From: CAWIUB01 sp963839995
GTDB taxonomy: Bacteria > Actinomycetota > Actinomycetes > Mycobacteriales > Jatrophihabitantaceae
Direction of reading: 5' to 3'
Assembly (NCBI GenBank): GCA_963839995.1
Contig: CAWIXH010000017.1
Span: 124,001-188,000, forward strand
Length of the DNA stretch: 64,000 bases
Part shown: positions 1 to 10,330 of the stretch, in pieces
Numbering within the stretch: the first letter of the stretch is position 1
Layout: every line of letters starts with the position of its first letter
Notes under the pieces: model-generated
Told to the model about the DNA's origin: nothing
What the model saw: only the letters and a program-made list of their open reading frames with translations
Databases searched by the model: none
Made by a program: the position numbers and the translations under genes

Positions 1-57
1 GCGCTAGCGCTCATCGCTGAATTCGCTCCGCTCCTCGCGCCTTTGGCGCTGCGATGC

Positions 58-726
58 TCACATCAAGTCCACCAGGTAGGGATTAGTGGACCGCTCGCGG
101 CCGATCGTGGTCGCCGGACCGTGGCCGGGGTACACGACGGTGTCGTCCTTCTGGGGCAGGATCACGTCCCGCAGCGACGCGGTCATCTGCGCCATCGACC
201 CGCCCGGTAGGTCGACCCGGCCGATCGACCCGGCGAACAGCAGGTCGCCGGTGAACATGTGCAGGTAATCGGCGCGGTCGAGGTCGAACACGACGCAGCC
301 GGGTGTGTGCCCGGGCGCGTGCCTGACACCGAAGTCCAGGCCGGCCAACGGGACGAGATCGCCGTCGGACAGCTCGCGCAGGTCGGCGGGCTCGGCGGCG
401 GGCAGCCGGCTCAGCCCCATGATCGGGGTCCCCCGCGGCAGGCCGAGCCCGGACCACGGGTCGGTCAACTGCCCGCGATCGGCCGGGTGGAGGTACGCCG
501 GAACGTCGCGGGCCTGGCAGACCGGCACAACGGAGAAGGTGTGGTCGAGGTGCCCGTGGGTCAGCAGCACCGCGATGGGGTGCAGCCGGTGTGTCGCGAC
601 CACTTCGTCCAGCTGCTGGCTGACCCCGATCCCGGGGTCGATCACCACACACTGTTCGCCGTCGGCAGGCGCGACGACCCAGCAGTTGGTGGCCGTGATC
701 GCCGACGGGATCCCCGCGATCAGCAC
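58..726 (-). CDS. MBL-fold metallo-hydrolase (glyoxalase II-like)
   Basis: A 222-residue metallo-beta-lactamase-fold hydrolase, probably acting on a thioester such as an S-acyl thiol or glyoxalase II substrate in the cytoplasm. The dinuclear-metal motif HGHLDH is at residues 57-62. Later ligand regions are visible as APGHTPG (about 137-143), the GD of GDLLFAGS (about 160) and PGHGP near the C-terminus. The GTG start has a GGGAG Shine-Dalgarno 7 nt upstream. It is divergent from the PpiB-like gene, matching the Rv2581c-Rv2582-Rv2583c arrangement of mycobacteria as I recall it. The exact substrate is inference. Confidence 0.88.
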   Translation of the reverse strand: MLIAGIPSAITATNCWVVAPADGEQCVVIDPGIGVSQQLDEVVATHRLHPIAVLLTHGHLDHTFSVVPVCQARDVPAYLHPADRGQLTDPWSGLGLPRGTPIMGLSRLPAAEPADLRELSDGDLVPLAGLDFGVRHAPGHTPGCVVFDLDRADYLHMFTGDLLFAGSIGRVDLPGGSMAQMTASLRDVILPQKDDTVVYPGHGPATTIGRERSTNPYLVDLM

Positions 727-870
727 AGCGGTACTCCCGTTGCATGCTTGTGGATAGGACAGCCAACCTTACCGACCGGGCACCGCGGGCCCAGGGCTCA
801 GGCAACGCTGAGCCGGTATCCATACACTGTCGCGGACCCGTATACCGCGCGCAGTCGAGAGGACCGCTTC

Positions 871-1683
871 GTGCCGACCAGCAAGCAGCGCCGTGAGGCC
901 GCGCGCCGACACCTCGAACGTCAGCTGCAGCAACGTCAGGTGCAGGAGGCGGCCCGCAAGCGTCGGGTCCTGATCGCGACCGTCGCCGGCACCCTGGTGC
1001 TCGCCCTAGTCGTGGTGCTCTTCATCGTGGTGATGACGCGCAACGACAACAAGAACACTGCGGCCTCCAGCGCCTCGCCGAGCGCGGCATCGGCGACCGC
1101 GACGCAGGCCGCTGCCAAGTACCCGTGCACCTGGACCAAGAGCGGCACGGCCGCGAAGCCGGTCACCGTTCCATCGACTACCACGCCGCCCAAGACCGGA
1201 ATGGCGGTGGTCGACGTCGCCACCACCCGGGGACCGATGGTGTTCACGCTGGACCGGGCCAAGGCGCCGTGCACCGTCGCCAGCTTCGAGTCGCTCGTCA
1301 AGCAGAAGTTCTACAACGACACCGCCTGCCACCGGCTGGTGACGACCGGCATCTACGTGCTGCAGTGCGGCGACCCGACCGGCAAGGGCAGCGGCGGCCC
1401 CGGCTACACCATCCCGGATGAGTACACGGGCAAGGAGAAGTACACCCGCGGGGTGATTGCGATGGCCAACACCGGGTCGGCGAACACAGGCGGCAGTCAG
1501 TTCTTCATCACCTACAAGAACGATTCGCTGCCGGCCCAATACACGGTCTTCGGCACCGTTACCGGCGGGATGTCGGTTATCGACAAGGTGGCCGCGGCGG
1601 GCTCGAACAACGCCAACGGGACCGGCGACGGCGCGCCCAAGCTGCCGATCATGTTGACCACGCTGAGCGTCAAGTCCAGCTGA
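871..1683 (+). CDS. ppiB: Membrane-anchored cyclophilin-type peptidyl-prolyl isomerase
   Basis: A 270-residue protein with a short basic cytoplasmic head, one transmembrane helix at about residues 33-55, an Ala/Ser/Thr-rich linker, then a cyclophilin domain from about residue 110 to the end. It should act on secreted proteins outside the membrane. The core CHRLVT, GDPTGKGSGGPGY and GGSQFFITY motifs are present. The frame stays open upstream to 259, but the GTG at 871 is chosen because GAGAGGA sits at 857-863 with a 7-nt spacer and the basic head starts there. It converges on rel with only 3 nt between the stops. Confidence 0.88.
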   Translation: MPTSKQRREAARRHLERQLQQRQVQEAARKRRVLIATVAGTLVLALVVVLFIVVMTRNDNKNTAASSASPSAASATATQAAAKYPCTWTKSGTAAKPVTVPSTTTPPKTGMAVVDVATTRGPMVFTLDRAKAPCTVASFESLVKQKFYNDTACHRLVTTGIYVLQCGDPTGKGSGGPGYTIPDEYTGKEKYTRGVIAMANTGSANTGGSQFFITYKNDSLPAQYTVFGTVTGGMSVIDKVAAAGSNNANGTGDGAPKLPIMLTTLSVKSS

Positions 1684-1686
1684 GGC

Positions 1687-1694
<8 letters not shown>
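1676..1694. terminator. Hairpin joining the two convergent stop codons
   Basis: CCAGCTGA (1676-1683), loop GGC, TCAGCTGG (1687-1694) forms a perfect 8-bp stem. The TGA stop of the PpiB-like gene and the TGA stop of rel (TCA on the plus strand) are the paired tops of the two arms. It probably ends transcription in both directions. No T-run follows, which is common for actinobacterial terminators. Confidence 0.6.
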
Positions 1695-4098
<2,404 letters not shown>

Positions 4099-4240
4099 CC
4101 CGTCCGTGCAAGGTGGGCCTTACCCCTCCAGTCTAGGGATGCGGTGCGAGCCGTCGAGGGTGGCAGCAGTCTGGCGGTAGACCTTCCGGCAATGTGCCCG
4201 CTATCGCGTCCTATGCCCAGGAAGATCCAGACATTGCAGG

Positions 4241-4786
4241 CTAGACGCGCAGCAGCGTGCGCAGGTCGATCCCCGGCAGCTGGCCGCGGCCGTCCAGGAA
4301 CCCGAGCTCCAGCAGCACGCCGACCCCGGTGACCGTCGCCCCGGCGACGGCGATCAGGTCGAGCGCCGCGGCGAGCGTGCCGCCCGTCGCCAGCACGTCG
4401 TCGACCAGGTAGACGCGCTTGCCAGCCAGGACGTTGACGGGCACCTCGATCTCGGCCGTGCCGTATTCCAGGGCGTAGGCCCGGTGCAAGGTGGGCGGCG
4501 GCAGCTTGCCGGCCTTGCGCACGGGCACCAGCCCACAGTCCAGCTGACGGGCCAGGGCGGCCGCGACGATGAAGCCGCGCGCCTCGATCCCGCAGACCAG
4601 ATCGACCGGCCCGCAGGCCCGGGCAAAATCAGCCAGCGCCGCGGTGGCTGCGGCGAACGCGGCGCCGTCGGCGAGCAGCGGGGTGATGTCCTTGAACACG
4701 ATGCCCGGTTGCGGAAAGTCGGGCACGTCCCGCAACCGCGCCGCCACGAGCCCGGCGATGTCGGGCGTGGCGTTCTGCGGCGTCAC
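4241..4786 (-). CDS. apt: Adenine phosphoribosyltransferase
   Basis: A 181-residue purine salvage enzyme forming AMP from adenine and PRPP. The PRPP-binding motif VYLVDDVLATGGTL lies at about residues 126-139, and the N-terminal PDFPQPGIVFKDITPLL is typical of Apt. The GTG start overlaps the secF stop in a GTGA, so translation is probably coupled to secF. The 142 nt between apt and rel hold no gene and presumably carry the rel promoter. The order secD-secF-apt-rel is conserved in actinobacteria. Confidence 0.95.
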   Translation of the reverse strand: MTPQNATPDIAGLVAARLRDVPDFPQPGIVFKDITPLLADGAAFAAATAALADFARACGPVDLVCGIEARGFIVAAALARQLDCGLVPVRKAGKLPPPTLHRAYALEYGTAEIEVPVNVLAGKRVYLVDDVLATGGTLAAALDLIAVAGATVTGVGVLLELGFLDGRGQLPGIDLRTLLRV

Positions 4787-5883
4787 CGGCGGCGCGGGGT
4801 GCGCTGCGGCCGGGCGCCGGGTTTCGGGGCGGGCGCCGGGCCTCCGGCGCGCCGCGGCCCGCCGGTTACCGCCAGCTCGGGTGCACCAGCCGCCGCCTGG
4901 GCCCGAGCCGCCTCGCTCGCCCGTTTGGCCCGGACCCGCTTCGCGAGCTGCCGGTATGCCGGCTCCCGCTCGGTGAGATCGACCACGATCGGGGTGGCTA
5001 GGAACAGCGAGCTGTAGGCGCCCGAGGCCAGGCCTACGAACAGGATCAGGGCCAGGTCCTTGATCGTCCCGACGCCCAACAGCCCGGCGCCGACGAACAG
5101 CAGCCCGGCCACTGGCAGCAACGCAATCAGCGACGTATTGATCGAGCGCATCAGCGTCTGGTTAACGGCCAGATTCGCCGCCTCGGAGAATGTCATCCGC
5201 GAGCCCGCCAGCAGGTCGCGGGAGTTCTCCGCCACCTTGTCGTACACCACCACGGTGTCGTACAGCGAGAAACCGAGGATGGTCAGCAGACCCACCACGG
5301 TCGACGGCGTGACCTCGAATCCCACCAGCGAGTACACACCCGCGGACAGGATGAGGTCGTGCAGCAAGGCGACGATGCCGCCGACCGCCATCCGCCATTG
5401 GAACCGGATCGAGATGTAGATCGAGACGATGATCAGGAAGACGATCAGGCCCTGGATAGCCTTGACGGTGATGTCGTGACCCCAACTCGAACTCACCGTC
5501 TGCACGGTAATAGAGCTCTTGGCGATCCCGAGGTCGGCCGCGACCTTCGTCTCGAGGGTGCTCTGCTGGTCCAGTTGCAGCGTCTGCGTCTTGATTACGA
5601 TCTGCCGGGTGCTGCCCGAGCCCACCATCCGGGCGGCGTCGGCTGGCGCAACTCCTGCATCGCTGAATGCTTTCTCGGCCTGGGTGGTCGTGATCGAGGT
5701 GTTCTGGACGGGGATCTGGAACTGCGTCCCGCCCTTGAATTCGACACCCCAGTTGAAGCCCCGGAAGACGAAGCTGATGATGCAGACCGCGATGATGATC
5801 GCTGACGCCAGGTACCACCGGCGGCGGGTGCCGATGAATTCGAAGCGGGTTTCGCCCCGATAGAGTCGCCGGAAGATCGACAT
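4783..5883 (-). CDS. secF: Protein translocase subunit SecF
   Basis: A 366-residue RND-family membrane protein that, with SecD, uses proton flux to help complete SecYEG export. One transmembrane helix follows the basic head, then a periplasmic region with GVEFKGGTQF, then five more helices. The diagnostic FSLYDTVVVYDKV motif is present. The C-terminal tail is cytoplasmic, Ala/Arg/Pro-rich and probably disordered. The ATG overlaps the secD stop (ATGA at 5880-5885). The frame continues far upstream but only as antisense shadow of secD. Confidence 0.95.
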   Translation of the reverse strand: MSIFRRLYRGETRFEFIGTRRRWYLASAIIIAVCIISFVFRGFNWGVEFKGGTQFQIPVQNTSITTTQAEKAFSDAGVAPADAARMVGSGSTRQIVIKTQTLQLDQQSTLETKVAADLGIAKSSITVQTVSSSWGHDITVKAIQGLIVFLIIVSIYISIRFQWRMAVGGIVALLHDLILSAGVYSLVGFEVTPSTVVGLLTILGFSLYDTVVVYDKVAENSRDLLAGSRMTFSEAANLAVNQTLMRSINTSLIALLPVAGLLFVGAGLLGVGTIKDLALILFVGLASGAYSSLFLATPIVVDLTEREPAYRQLAKRVRAKRASEAARAQAAAGAPELAVTGGPRRAGGPAPAPKPGARPQRTPRRR

Positions 5884-7817
5884 CACTCGCCGCCGCCCTT
5901 TCGCGCCGAGGCCTCGGCCCGCAGCCGAGCGCGCCGGGCCGCGGCCCGTTCGGCGGCCGTGCCGGTTTGCGGCACGGCAGGCGCGTGGTCCGGCGCGATC
6001 GTTTCGCCGGGTGCGTGCTCCGGCGCGGCGGCTTCGACGGGCGGTACCTCGGCGATGTGCCCGGTGTCGGGTTCGACGACCGGATCTAGGTCCGCCAGCT
6101 CCCGCTCGCGGTCCAGAACGGCCACCGACGAGGTCGCCGCGCCTTTGGCGGCGCGCGGCGGCTTGCCCCGGTGCACCGGACCGGATGTGACGGGCGCAGC
6201 GTCGCTCACCGCGACGCCACCCTCGCGCACGGCGTTCAGCCCGCTGAAACGGGCCGAGCCGAAGGCCCTGCTGCGGGACAGCAGGGAGACCATCGGGTGG
6301 GTGAACAGGAAGACCACTACCAGGTCGAGGATCGTCGACAGCCCCAGGGTGAACGCGAAGCCCTTCACGTCTCCGGCGGCGAAGTAATAGAGCACCGCCG
6401 CAGCGAGGAACGAGACCGTGTCGGCCGACAGGATCGTGCGCCGGGCACGCACCCAGGCGCGCGGCACGGCCACCCGCATAGAGCGGCCCTCGTGCACTTC
6501 GTCCTTTATTCGTTCGAAGAACACGACGAACGAGTCCGCGGTGATACCCACCGCCACGATGAAGCCGGCGATGCCTGCGAGGGTCAGCGTGAATCCGATC
6601 TGCTTGCCGAGGATCACCAGGCAGGCGTACGTCAGCCCGCCGGACACCAGCAGCGAGGCAATCGTGACGAGCCCGAGCGCTCGGTAGTAGATCAGCGAGT
6701 AGACGACGACGAGGATGAGCCCGATGCCGCCGGCGAGCAGGCCGGCCTTGAGCTGCGCCGTACCGAGTGACGCGGACACGTTCTGGCTGGCCAGCGTGGT
6801 GAAGTCCAGCGGCAACGCGCCGTACTTGAGCTGCTGGGCGAGTTTCTCCGCGGACGACTGGGTGAACGACCCGCTGATCTGCGTCGCCCCTCCGTTGATC
6901 GCCGCCTCGTTGTGTGGTGCGGAGACCACACTGCCGTCGAGGGTGAATGCCACGTACTCGGCGCACGGCGCCGTCGATGCGCCGCAGCTGCTGACCGGCG
7001 GGATGTTCGGCGACTGTGTGGAGTGATGGGCGCCGGTGTACTTGGCCCAGGCGGTCTGACCGCTCGGCTTGAGGTTCAGCGAGACCGTCCACTGGGTCTG
7101 GCCCGAGGTCAGGTTCGGTGCCACCGCGCTCGCGCTGGAGATCTGGTTGCCGGCCACGATCACCGGCCCAAGCAGGTAGATCTGTGCGGGCGGCGAGGTG
7201 CCGACGGGTTCGTCACAGGCGATCAGCGTCTGGTTCACGAGGTCCGGCGGCTTATTCTTGCTGGTGCAGTCGAAGTTGGCCAGCGCCGTCTGCAGCTGCT
7301 GTTGCTGTGCGGTGGTGAGCTTGTCGTATTCGGCTTCGCTCTTCGGGATCGCGAACTTCAGTCCCCTCAGCGGGTCGAGCGACTTCGTGGTACTCGCGCT
7401 CGCGGACGGCGTCGCGGAACTCGACGTGGACGCGGCCGGGGTGAATGGCACCGCGGGCATGACCACCGGCCGGAAGTTCAACTTGGCGGCCTGCCCCAGA
7501 TCTTGCAGGTCGGTGACGTTCTTGCCGGGGATCGAGACCACGATCTGGTTCGACCCTTGGATGACGACCTCGGCGTTGGCGACCCCGGAGCCGTTGACCC
7601 GCTGCTCCATGATGTCCCTGGCCTCGTTCATCGACGACCTGGGCGGGGTCGGACCCTTGGCCTGATAGACGACCTGTGCGCCGCCCACGAGGTCGAGGCC
7701 CAGCTTGGGAGTATGCCGCTGCCCCGGCCAGAAGACGATCAAGTAAAGCACCGCGAACGCAGCCAGCAGGGCCAGGAAATAGCGCCCGACGCGCAGCGTT
7801 CCGGCGGGTGGTGCCAC
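5883..7817 (-). CDS. secD: Protein translocase subunit SecD
   Basis: A 644-residue partner of SecF. It has an N-terminal helix (about 12-30), a large extracytoplasmic P1 region (about 35-350) starting with LGLDLVGGAQVVYQ, then five helices including the SecD signature GITADSFVVFFERI. A 110-residue charged cytoplasmic tail follows, longer than in E. coli and common in actinobacteria. P1 carries a Ser/Thr/Ala-rich insertion at about 130-145. It starts at GTG with GAGGAG about 10 nt upstream, 127 nt downstream of yajC. Confidence 0.95.
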   Translation of the reverse strand: MAPPAGTLRVGRYFLALLAAFAVLYLIVFWPGQRHTPKLGLDLVGGAQVVYQAKGPTPPRSSMNEARDIMEQRVNGSGVANAEVVIQGSNQIVVSIPGKNVTDLQDLGQAAKLNFRPVVMPAVPFTPAASTSSSATPSASASTTKSLDPLRGLKFAIPKSEAEYDKLTTAQQQQLQTALANFDCTSKNKPPDLVNQTLIACDEPVGTSPPAQIYLLGPVIVAGNQISSASAVAPNLTSGQTQWTVSLNLKPSGQTAWAKYTGAHHSTQSPNIPPVSSCGASTAPCAEYVAFTLDGSVVSAPHNEAAINGGATQISGSFTQSSAEKLAQQLKYGALPLDFTTLASQNVSASLGTAQLKAGLLAGGIGLILVVVYSLIYYRALGLVTIASLLVSGGLTYACLVILGKQIGFTLTLAGIAGFIVAVGITADSFVVFFERIKDEVHEGRSMRVAVPRAWVRARRTILSADTVSFLAAAVLYYFAAGDVKGFAFTLGLSTILDLVVVFLFTHPMVSLLSRSRAFGSARFSGLNAVREGGVAVSDAAPVTSGPVHRGKPPRAAKGAATSSVAVLDRERELADLDPVVEPDTGHIAEVPPVEAAAPEHAPGETIAPDHAPAVPQTGTAAERAAARRARLRAEASARKGGGE

Positions 7818-7944
7818 GGGGGTAGGTCTCCTCAGCGATCTGTATTCGGCGAGCGCCCCGCTACGGGGCCCCGCGCATTATGCGCGCGCATCTCCTGCGC
7901 GGTATCGGCACAGTATGACCGACGCATATGGGGTCTGGCCGTGA

Positions 7945-8274
7945 TCAGGCCGTCGGGCCGTCCTCGGGTGGCTCGTCGACGCTGCGGGTCTCGGCGGCCT
8001 GCTTGTAACGGTCCGGCAGCGACTCGATGTCGCGCAGCGCGGCTAGCGCCCATTTGACCTCGATGCCCGGCGCGATCGCGAGCTGCACCGTGTCGTCGTC
8101 GTTGACCTGGGTGACCGTGCCGTACAGGCCCGAGGTGGTCATCACCTGCGAGCCGAAGCCGATCGTCTCTCGGCGGCGCGCCTCGGCTGCGGCCGCCCGT
8201 TGCTTGTTGCGCTGGGTGAACCAGAACATGCCGAGTAGCAGGACGGCCACGATGATCAGGGGCAGGGCATTCAT
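7945..8274 (-). CDS. yajC: SecDF accessory protein YajC
   Basis: A 109-residue preprotein translocase subunit. It has one N-terminal transmembrane helix (about 3-20), a basic QRNKQR stretch, and the conserved cytoplasmic segment GSQVMTTSGLYGTVTQV, then an acidic tail. The ATG at 8272-8274 is chosen because the helix begins immediately after it and AGGA lies 4 nt upstream; a longer frame up to 8307 is open. The insertion sequence begins 38 nt upstream of this start, so its original promoter or operon link to ruvB is displaced. Confidence 0.92.
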   Translation of the reverse strand: MNALPLIIVAVLLLGMFWFTQRNKQRAAAAEARRRETIGFGSQVMTTSGLYGTVTQVNDDDTVQLAIAPGIEVKWALAALRDIESLPDRYKQAAETRSVDEPPEDGPTA

Positions 8275-8312
8275 GGGTTCCTCGAATTCACAGCAAGGGG
8301 ATGCCAAGCAGT

Positions 8313-8327
8313 CTAGGTGGCTGGTGT
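8313..8327 (+). repeat. Left terminal inverted repeat of the IS
   Basis: CTAGGTGGCTGGTGT, an exact reverse complement of 10283-10297. It lies downstream of the transposase stop. Confidence 0.88.
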
Positions 8328-8503
8328 CGAATGGCTGTCTGAGGGTGACCGCTGACGGCGGAAGTGCCGATGGGCCGGTGTCGCGGCGCCTGGGCTGACA
8401 TGAGCGCGACTTGCGATCGGTGCTGCTGCGAGCGGCTTGCCGCCTATGACGTCGTCGTGGCCGCTGTCGGCTGCTGTGTGAGGCGTTCTGCGGCCCGGAC
8501 TGC

Positions 8504-10210
8504 CTATCCGGCCGCCGTGGCCCATCCCCGGTCCGGCGTGCTGGCCACGGCGAGCACGGCCAGGCGTGCGAGGTTGACGGCGGCGGCGAGCAGGGCGAAG
8601 TCGGCGGCGACCTTGGTCTGTCCGCGGACCCGGGCGCGGCGCCCGCCGTGGTGGCGGCGCATCAGGTGCCCGATCTTACGTTCTACTTTGGGTCGGGTAG
8701 CCCGGTAGTCCGCGACCCAGTCCGGGTCGCGTTGCCGGGCGCGGGCGGCGGCGAGCTGCTTCTCGTGCGCGCCGATGCTGATGCTGCGTCCGCCGGCGGC
8801 TTTGGTGCACTGCTCACGTAGCGGGCAGCCGGTGCAGGCGTCGCCGTAGCTGGCGGTGCCCGCCCCGTCGGCGCCGCGGCGGATCGGCGCGCTGTTCCCG
8901 GCTGGGCAGGTGACCGTGTCGTCATCGAGGTCGATGTCGAACTGGTCCTTGGTGAACAACCCGCCCGCGGTAGTCGGTTGCTGGGTCTTGCACTTGGACT
9001 CGATCCCGGCCTGGTCCAGCCGGTCGTGGAACTGCCCGGTGCCGTAGGCGTTGTCGCCGTAGACGCTTGCCTGATCGGCGGTGCTGCGCCCGCCCGCATC
9101 GGCGGCATCATCAGCCCGTCCGCTCTGCACGCCCGACCCGGTAGCGCCGTCATCGGTGTCAGCGTCATCGGGAGCGCCGTGCTCGGCGTCCGGGTGCTCG
9201 TCGTCGGTGTCGAGCAGGTCGCTGATCAGGTCTTCGGCGGCGCTGGCGTCCCCGGCGTTGCCGGCGGTCACCGTCGTCGAGGTGATGATCTCCGAGTCGG
9301 GGTCGATGCCGACATGGCCCTTGTAGCCGTCGAAGCCGCGCGCCGCGGTCTTGTGCCCGTGCCGGGTCTCGGGGTCCACGGTGGAGATCACCCGGTCTTT
9401 CGCGACCCGCCGCGCGATCCGGAACACCCCAGCCTCGTCCTGGTCGAGGTCCTGGCCGAGCACGGCGGCCAGCAACGCCGCGGCCTGACTCACCGCGTCG
9501 GACAGTTCTCTGCCGTCCAGCACGCCCAGCACAGCCATGCCGTCGCGGGCCAGCGCGTCGACCAGCTCGACCCGCGCGTCCGCATCGTCGTAGTCACACA
9601 CCGGCTTGCCCGCCGCGGCGTAGCCGTCCTCGCGGGCCAGCACCGCCCGCAGTTCGTCGGCCAGCTCGCCGCCGGCGCACTTGAGCAGGCCCCGGACCGC
9701 CGAGCGGACCAGGGTGACGGTGTCCATCGTGGCGACCGCGTCATACAACGGGGTCGAGTCCAGCACCCGCCGCCGCCCGACCAGCCCCGCCGCGTTGGCC
9801 ACCTCCAGCACCGTGTCGAAGATCCGGTCCGGAGCCTCGGATCCGGCCAGCCGGGCGCGCATGTCCACCAGCACCGTGTGCACGAACCCCGGGTAGTCGA
9901 AATCCAGCCCACCCGCCGCGTACTTCCACCGCGCGTCGAAGGCGAACCGCTCGGTCGCTTCCCGATCCGAGCAGCCCTCGATGCGCTGCAGCACCATCAC
10001 CACCGCCACGATCAGCGGCGGCACACTGCGCCGGCCCACATCGGTGAACAAGTCCGCGAACATCTCATCGGGGAACAACCGGTGACACTCCCGATGCAGC
10101 AGCCCATAGACCGAGCCCGGCGCCACCCGCCCGTCACAGAACCCCGCCGTGGACCGGAACAGATCCGCCTGCCTCGGCGCCAACCCCAACGTCACGACCC
10201 ACCCCGGCAA
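8504..10210 (-). CDS. IS1182-family transposase
   Basis: A 568-residue DDE transposase. The N-terminal part (about 10-130) has the DUF772-like helical DNA-binding region. The catalytic RNase H-like region follows, with VLDSTPLYDAVA (about 155), the FDGYKGHVGIDPDSEIIT strand set (about 295-310) and VYGDNAYGTG (about 400). An acidic Asp/Glu-rich insert separates these last two. The C-terminus has a Cys cluster (CPAGN, CTGCPLREQC) and RPKVERKIGHL. The first in-frame start is TTG at 10210; the GTG five codons later is also possible, and no strong ribosome site favours either. It appears intact. Confidence 0.88.
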   Translation of the reverse strand: MPGWVVTLGLAPRQADLFRSTAGFCDGRVAPGSVYGLLHRECHRLFPDEMFADLFTDVGRRSVPPLIVAVVMVLQRIEGCSDREATERFAFDARWKYAAGGLDFDYPGFVHTVLVDMRARLAGSEAPDRIFDTVLEVANAAGLVGRRRVLDSTPLYDAVATMDTVTLVRSAVRGLLKCAGGELADELRAVLAREDGYAAAGKPVCDYDDADARVELVDALARDGMAVLGVLDGRELSDAVSQAAALLAAVLGQDLDQDEAGVFRIARRVAKDRVISTVDPETRHGHKTAARGFDGYKGHVGIDPDSEIITSTTVTAGNAGDASAAEDLISDLLDTDDEHPDAEHGAPDDADTDDGATGSGVQSGRADDAADAGGRSTADQASVYGDNAYGTGQFHDRLDQAGIESKCKTQQPTTAGGLFTKDQFDIDLDDDTVTCPAGNSAPIRRGADGAGTASYGDACTGCPLREQCTKAAGGRSISIGAHEKQLAAARARQRDPDWVADYRATRPKVERKIGHLMRRHHGGRRARVRGQTKVAADFALLAAAVNLARLAVLAVASTPDRGWATAAG

Positions 10211-10282
10211 CCACGTCCCCGCGTCATAGGAACATGCTCCCGGAAATGATCAACAAAAGGCTGGACCGCCACGCGGCGAAAA

Positions 10283-10297
10283 ACACCAGCCACCTAG
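10283..10297 (-). repeat. Right terminal inverted repeat of the IS
   Basis: ACACCAGCCACCTAG, an exact reverse complement of 8313-8327. It lies 73 nt upstream of the transposase start and 34 nt from the ruvB stop. Confidence 0.88.
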
Positions 10298-10330
10298 GCG
10301 AACCCGGCGGCCAGGTGCCGAGGCTGACTG

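Larger units (their letters stand above)
8313..10297 (-). mobile_element. IS1182-type insertion sequence, intact
   Basis: About 1.98 kb bounded by perfect inverted CTAGGTGGCTGGTGT (8313-8327) and its complement (10283-10297), holding one intact transposase. The outer CTAG is palindromic and occurs at both ends. It may be a 4-bp target duplication, in which case the element is 8317-10293 with 12-bp ends, or it may be part of the terminal repeats. The element sits in a gap that would otherwise be about 70 nt between ruvB and yajC, in the same orientation as both. No passenger genes are seen. Confidence 0.88.

Noticed and set aside
4783..7092. Frame extending secF upstream to 769 codons
   Set aside because: The extra part covers secD in the wrong frame; the secF ATG overlaps the secD stop and the family start fits.
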